A DNA stretch of 64,000 nt from Isoetes taiwanensis. Its lineage: Eukaryota; Streptophyta; Lycopodiopsida; Isoetales; Isoetaceae. A program made the position numbers and the translations under genes. The DNA lies in NCBI GenBank assembly GCA_021234155.1, contig JAJEKV010000005.1, forward strand, positions 682,001-746,000. Direction: 5' to 3'. Positions 58,155 to 64,000 of this stretch are shown here, in pieces. The notes under the pieces are model-generated. The model made no database searches. It worked only from the letters and a program-made list of their open reading frames with translations, and was not told the origin of the DNA. Each line of letters begins with the position of its first letter. Positions within the stretch are counted from its first letter, which is position 1.

Positions 58155-61099
58155 CTCATCCTTCAATGTAGTCAAGCCAAAACTTTTATTTCATTTTCGT
58201 GTAAGAAGAGTTTGGTATTTGCTATTGAATTGAACTTTGTTTTCCATACATTAAGAAAATATGGGATCCCTTTTGGGCCGTTATGGATATTCCAAAAATC
58301 CACGTCACACTTTTGCTCTAACCAATAAGAATTTAGGCCCTTGTTTCTAATGCATACTATGTGGCATAAGGTTTTTTTTAGCTTTTGTTAGTTGTTCTCC
58401 ACATGGTTACACATTCCAATGCCAATTAATATTTTTGTTATTGGGCTTAAAAATCTTGTTGAAGATATAGTTTAGATTATTATCGTTGATGAGGCCTCTA
58501 AGCGATTCCTTGGCGTTGGATCACGAGAATATTCCCGGGCATATGCCCTCTGGGGCTATCAGCCCTACCTCTGATGAGATGGGTCAAACTGAGGTGGCTC
58601 TATTTTTTAAGGAGGGTTGACAACCATTGTAATAAAACCCAATATTGGTTGACTCCAAATTAGAAAGAAGTTAAAATTAGAATCTATCCCTTAAACATAG
58701 GTACCGCCACACACATAGCAAGGCAAAGATAAGCGGCATGCTATATTAGCGTCCAATACATTACAAGGTTTCTTAGCGGCCCTACAATCCTTACAATCCA
58801 CGGATCATGATTTTTTACCCGCAAAGTTCATCTTGCCGCATGCAACAACCGGCCACCTGCAAGATTAGAAGCACACAGGAGATACAAGCACAGCAACCTG
58901 CGCTACCAAGCTGAGCACAGAGCAGACAAAGAATGCTATATTGGCGTCCTCCAACCTGTGCCACAAGTTTAAGGCCCACACAAAATGTCTGCACAGCAAC
59001 CTGCGCTACCAACAGAATGTGAGGCACCTGCAGAAAGATTAAACCACAGAATGGGCACCTGCATAAAGATTAAACCAATAGACTGGGGGATTCGAACCCC
59101 CTGCGCAATGCGCAGCTCCAAGCAGCCTGCCCAATGCAAGCGCACATACAGTTTTCAAAGTCTTTCTTATTTCCTAAGCACATGAAATTCAGTCTTACTT
59201 TATTTCAAACCTATTTCCTAAGCAAAGATGCATTAAGTAGGTGTCAACAACAAGGATTCCACCGGAAAAGCGGGCCTCTAACCCTTACCTAGAACTTCGA
59301 GCTTAATGAGGCACCTTCTTCTAATCATAAAATCGGTAACATGGTGCAGTAATTAAATTGCACCTTTGCTTAAAAGGCGAACAATCGGAAGAAACTACGC
59401 CACTATGCGAGGCGACCTGCATCACGCCCCTAACCCTTTTGCCCTAGGCAGATCATCGCCAAAAGCTCTGCCGAGAGAAAAGAAGAGCGCGTGCTTTCCG
59501 TCATGCATAGCGGATCATGCATTCTCTTTTTTTTCCGTATAAAACCAATGGATGGTTGGGCCTAAAAAAAACCTTCCCTAAATCTGAGGAGTTGGTAAAG
59601 ATTCCTTTTTGCCATATTTTCATACTCTTATACAATACAGACCCTCAAACTATCTAAACCTTATGTTATAAATATACCGTTTCATGAACTAGCACACCTT
59701 ATAGTTTTGGTCCCCGAAATATTTTATTACCGTTCCAAAAGGATTATTCCATCGAAATTTGGTTACCGCGTTCCAATGCTATTCAAAATTAAAAAGCCAT
59801 TAGTTTGGCTCATGCCACACGGTTTAGGTTGCATCTTTGCTTGGGTTCAACGTGGTGAAACATGCAGTAATTTGATTTTTGACGGATTGTTTGCATTGGA
59901 CGAATTTACGCATATTCAACATACCACTTATCCACTCTTGTATCAACGGCATTTTCAAGTAGTTACTTGTATCATTCATTTTCGGTAGTTTACTTGTATC
60001 ATTCATTTCGATCAATGTACAAAATTAACACCATTAAGTACATTGTCCCAAATCTTATAGTATTTTGCAAGCGTTAAAATCACGATAAAAACTTGTACAT
60101 GCATACCCCACAAACGAGGATGGCTATGTAAGGTCCAGATCTTGGAATAAAGGGTTAATATGCCCATCCAGAAGGCTCGTTGCCAAGTAACCCAGGTGTG
60201 AATATGCCCCAAACCAAAGGGGGTTTAAGGGGGGATTTTAATTTAAATAATGTTAAATGCAATGGTTTGTGTTAATAATGTTAATGGTAGTTATGTGTTG
60301 ATTGTTATATTAAAATTTTGGGCCCTTCGGCCCTGTACAAGCAATAGGGCACTAAGAATGGCATATATGCATGTAGCAAGTTTAGAAACATTTATGCATG
60401 TAACAACTTTAGAAACACTTTTACATGTAATCCAATTTGAAGACAAGTCTAGAATGGCATACATACATAATTTGATTCTTCAAAACAATAAGTTAAGAAC
60501 AATATAAAGAGTCAATTTTTTACATCCGTGCAATTTAAGTGTTTTTCTTCAATGCCCGCTTGCAACCATGATAGTCCATCTAAACCCATCTGAACCCATG
60601 CGGCTGGGGCATCTGTGAGAAATAATTTAAGCTTTTAAGCTCTCCATGCATGCACGGCATATGTATAAAGCGTGGCATTTCACAAAATCAAGTCATGACC
60701 AAGCATTTCGCCTTAGAGCTCAATTGCGTTGAAGAAATTCATGTTGACATATCACCCTAAGAATCACATTCTATGATACCCAATCCTTCTCGGCCATTTT
60801 GCCCACCCTCATCATTCGACTTCAAGTAATAATGGAAGAAATTCCTTTACGGAAAGCGATAGAAGAGAATGGCCGAACATGTAAATTCTGACACAATAAG
60901 ATAGTATGTAAGTTCTGACACAATAAGATAGTGCTACTCACCTCCTCATGGCATTTCTTCAATTGCAAATTATGGAACAACTAAGAGCGACCAAGATTTA
61001 TCGAGGCAGTTCAAAAGCTATGGCTTTGGATAACTTTTACCAATACAAAGGAATATGTATATGGCTTATAGTAATAAGAATGGGATCCGGAAAGACTGG
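58155..61099. other. Non-coding stretch after second BAHD copy
   Basis: Matches 30192-33095. The part 58,849-59,222 is base-for-base the same as 30,909-31,280, including all CAG/CTG sites, while both sides of it are error-rich. It contains the SINE-like B box at 59085-59101. Confidence 0.5.
59085..59101 (-). other. tRNA-like T-arm / B box, second copy
   Basis: Same GGGGGTTCGAATCCCCC as at 31144-31160, within an identical stretch. No complete tRNA fold. Confidence 0.45.
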
Positions 61100-62070
61100 A
61101 TTCGATAAGTGTTTGTGTTTGTGTGGGGCAGCCTTGGCAATTTTATGCAATGCATCAACGTTAAGAGGAGGTGTTAGTCTTGGATCTAAAATCAAAAAGT
61201 TTTACCTTCTTTAATAATGAGGAACCGCCCACTCCCACAATATTGCCTTCATCAAACTGAAGATCAATTGCTTTTCCACCGAGAATCTGGCGAGAAGAAT
61301 GCCAAAGCTATAGGCGCCGCTCTTGGTGGTCAAATAATGAAGTCTGTAATATTAGGGATCTAATATAACCTAATGTACTGCGGGGAGTTCTGAAGAAAAG
61401 GATTCTTTCACGGAGGACCCAAAGAGACAAGCCAAAGTCCGCCACCCGGCGTTCCATTCATCATCAAAGAAGAATATTGGAAGACTTAATATCCGCGGTG
61501 GATATCGGAGGACAAGCATATCCGTGTAAAATATTCAAGACCTCCTACTGCTTGAACGCAATTTTAACCCTTCTAATCCGGTGGGGCGACCCAGCATTAT
61601 GCGCCGTGAAGATGTTCATGTAGAGTTCCATATGCCATGAACTCATACACCAAAAAGTCGCTCTCCATTTTCATCACAATACCAAGCAGATTAAGCAAAT
61701 GAGCATGATTCAAACGAGATAAAAGGTCCAGCTCGTTGAAAATCCTTTGAATCCTTGATGTTATCTTTAACATGCGGAGCTCGGAGTAGCCCTCTTCAAC
61801 AACAACTTCGCCCATCTGCAAGGACCCTTTAAAAACACACAAAAACTCCCTCTTCCAATTTCACTTTGCTTTTTGCAAATCCTCCACGAGCCCAAACCTC
61901 GGCTTTTACCCTTGTGGAAAGAAGACCTAAATGATGCCCTTTTAAGCTACTTGAACCACGGCTTTTTACTGACCCTTGTATACTTTTGACTGAGGTTCTC
62001 TCAAAGCTCCGTATCATGTACGGATTATTCCTACTAATGCAAACAGGCCCACAACTAAAGAGTTCATCCT
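61100..62070 (-). pseudogene. CRINKLY4-like kinase, second truncated copy
   Basis: Counterpart of 33096-34165. FNELDLLSRLNHAHLLNLLG and VYEFMAYGTLHEHLHG are readable in 61842-61597. The catalytic loop region and the membrane segment can be matched only at the nucleotide level because of indels. Truncated at the same 3' point as copy 1. Confidence 0.75.
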
Positions 62071-62402
62071 TTGCCTTCACTGCCGATCCACCGCAAAAGA
62101 AAATAGAATCGAAGAATGAATAAAACCCTTGGTTTTATGCTTGCCCTGAAATGCTATCCACGGGGCTTGCATATTTACCCCTAAAATAAAAAAAGGGGCT
62201 TTTTGTTATGCAGGCCCTTGGATGTTGGACCATTGAAAAAAAAGCTAAATCAATGACTAAGAAATTGTGCACTCTAGATATGCAGCATTAGTATATCCAT
62301 TCAAATACGCCATGAAATCTTAGGAAAACCTTTGTGAAAAGCGTGCAAAAAAAACACAAAAAAAAAACCCATTATTATGCTACATATTTGTTTTTGTTTG
62401 TA

Positions 62403-62853
62403 GATCATGTCGGTTCGGTCGACAAAAGCAATTAATGATAAGAAATGAGAGAGACTCCAGCGGAGAATGGATTGACTTGATTGTTTCAATCGGTTCTGGA
62501 TTACAATGCAACCAAAGACTTTTGGGTGAGCATGGAGTACCACGGGCAAAAATTACATGATCTCAATGCCCATTGGAACGTCGGGTCAAAAAATTTATTT
62601 TTGGATCTGGAGGCGCTGACAATAATGGAAATCCTTTGGAGCATGTGTATGATGCTAAGGCTATGGCAAAGGAGAAAATATCGAGAAAGACCTTCATTTT
62701 TGTTCACTTGAAGTAAATGCTTTATGTTCTTCTTGATTTTGTTGGCCAGTGTTTTACGCTAAAAAAGTATAACAAATTCCTCCAAAATATCATTCTAAAT
62801 AGGAAGGCATTATTTTGAAGATTACTGCTTGTCGAGTTGCGGAAAGGGCATTT
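62403..62853 (+). pseudogene. Unrecognised exon cut by gypsy LTR, second copy
   Basis: Follows a TTTGTTTTTGTTTGTAG acceptor and matches 34501-34953 with several indels. The LTR begins at 62854, the same junction as in copy 1. Confidence 0.5.
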
Positions 62854-64000
62854 TGTGGCTCCCTACAAAATATCGGGCCCGACGTACACTCCATAAATCC
62901 CCATCCGGTCCTTACATTTTAGGGCCCATATTCTATCCCGCTCCGAGGGGTATCTCTAGTCGCGGGAAGGGGACTGAAAGGTGTCTTCGCGGCGCCCTTC
63001 CCTATGGGCTCCTATCACGGCGAAAGCATAAACAATGTCAGAACTAGCAATAACAATACATCCTACTTCTGGGAAGGAATGGCGCATCAACATATCCATA
63101 GCTTCTGAGAGAGAAAACATATGCCATAAAACATGAGCTCACGGAAGTGGGCCCGGCCGGCTAGGCCTCAACATAGAGCAGACCAGGAGTCATAACAATG
63201 GCCGGGCTGGCTATAAACGATAGCTAGGGTTAACCACTCCATCGCCCCTCACATGCGTGCTTTGCAGATGGGCTGGGCGGGCTCGGCATGACTCTAGCCG
63301 GGATCTGTGAATCCCATGAGGTATCACCCATCGGGACTACTCGGGTTGCATCTCCATGGTCCGTCGAGGCGGAAGGGTTTCATCTCCCCTTTCCAGGGTC
63401 TAGAGGTTCCCACGGGCATTAAAGAATCATTGGCAACACACGTTCGTCCGACTTAACCCCAAAACAAGAGCTAGGCCAACACCTGCAACTCTTGAAGGCA
63501 GGGCAACACCATTGCCCGGGGTGTCAGGACCCATGCCCCGCCCCACGAAGAGATCGCCAGGCCCTGGCGCCTATGGGGGTCCCCGTCGCCACGTTCAGCA
63601 TGGACCTCCCTCAGTATCTCCTCTAGCCACGGCATAGCCCCTTAGCGGTGGGGTTTCTATGCACGGCATTATAATAATAATAGGAACTAAAGGGTCTAAC
63701 TAGGAGCATAAGCTAAGTAATGACTACTAGGTCTCTACCCCCCCCTTCCCAATACAAGAAGAGCAACATGATCAACCATCATCATACAACTTCATATCAC
63801 GATAATCATCCAGAATAACATCTAACCTGGAGTTAGGGTTCATTGATTAGGTTCAAGATGTTAAATAAGGGTTCTAGGATGGCTCTACTCTAGATACAAA
63901 CTACTACCTCATCTGGAGTGCTAACTTCCGTATGAACTTCTGGAGAACACTACTCCAAATACCTTCTCCCAAAGCGCCCTCCCATTCACAGCGTCTCCAT
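62854..64000 (-). repeat. Gypsy LTR, second copy, cut by window end
   Basis: Matches 34954-36118. It begins TGTGGCTCCC where copy 1 has TGTGACGCTCCC. The rest of the LTR and any internal part lie outside the window. Confidence 0.8.

Larger units (their letters stand above)
52655..64000. repeat. Segmental duplication, copy 2 (error-rich)
   Basis: Same order and orientation as 24755-36118: glycosylase, LINE fragment, foldback, BAHD, SINE-like box, CR4-like kinase, unknown exon, gypsy LTR. Most differences from copy 1 are small indels or replacements at CAG/CTG. It runs past the window end. Confidence 0.9.

Overview
The window is repeat-rich nuclear DNA from a land plant. The evidence is split genes with GT-AG introns, a BAHD acyltransferase, a CRINKLY4-like receptor kinase fragment, plant-type Ty1/copia and Ty3/gypsy elements, an L1-type LINE and several MITEs. 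A large, slowly purged genome such as a gymnosperm or fern would fit, but nothing here fixes the lineage. Only one gene looks intact: the BAHD acyltransferase at 28,780-30,191 (+).

Layout. 1-3.8 kb: a broken minus-strand gene with an HUH-endonuclease (Rep-like) domain that resembles the eukaryotic replitron transposons. 3.8-21.7 kb: a minus-strand Ty1/copia element with two LTRs, a tRNA-iMet primer site and a perfect 5-bp target duplication (AAGAC). Its reverse-transcriptase core is replaced by a 13.4-kb foreign block (about 4,846-18,277). That block is the most unusual part. It holds a broken histone H3-like gene, four tandem small genes built to one plan (TATA box, about 92-114 nt, ATG-GCN-TCN, coiled-coil ORF, about 108-127 nt, hairpin), and at least nine 64-72-bp foldbacks with GATCAC...GTGATC ends placed between the genes. 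21.7-24.7 kb: MITE and short tandem repeats. 24,755-36,118: first copy of a large duplication, carrying a decayed DNA-3-methyladenine glycosylase I gene (-), a 5' LINE fragment, a foldback MITE, the intact BAHD gene, a truncated CR4-like kinase (-) and an unknown exon cut by a gypsy LTR. 34.95-41.66 kb: a minus-strand Ty3/gypsy chromovirus with only its 3' LTR. 41.7-52.6 kb: mostly AT-rich, with a MITE, tandem repeats and an unrecognised minus-strand gene-like tract (48.4-51.4 kb). 52,655-64,000: second copy of the duplication in the same order, with nearly every gene frameshifted.

A caution governs the whole reading. Aligning copy 2 against copy 1 by eye, the differences pile up at CAG/CTG trinucleotides, and the foreign block is depleted of CAG/CTG. 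In plants these are CHG methylation sites. This looks like systematic base-calling error in unpolished long-read consensus, so many frameshifts in 4.8-18.3 kb, parts of 37-40.6 kb and 47.5-64 kb may be artefacts rather than biology. Some differences, such as scattered substitutions in the last BAHD exon, look like true divergence.
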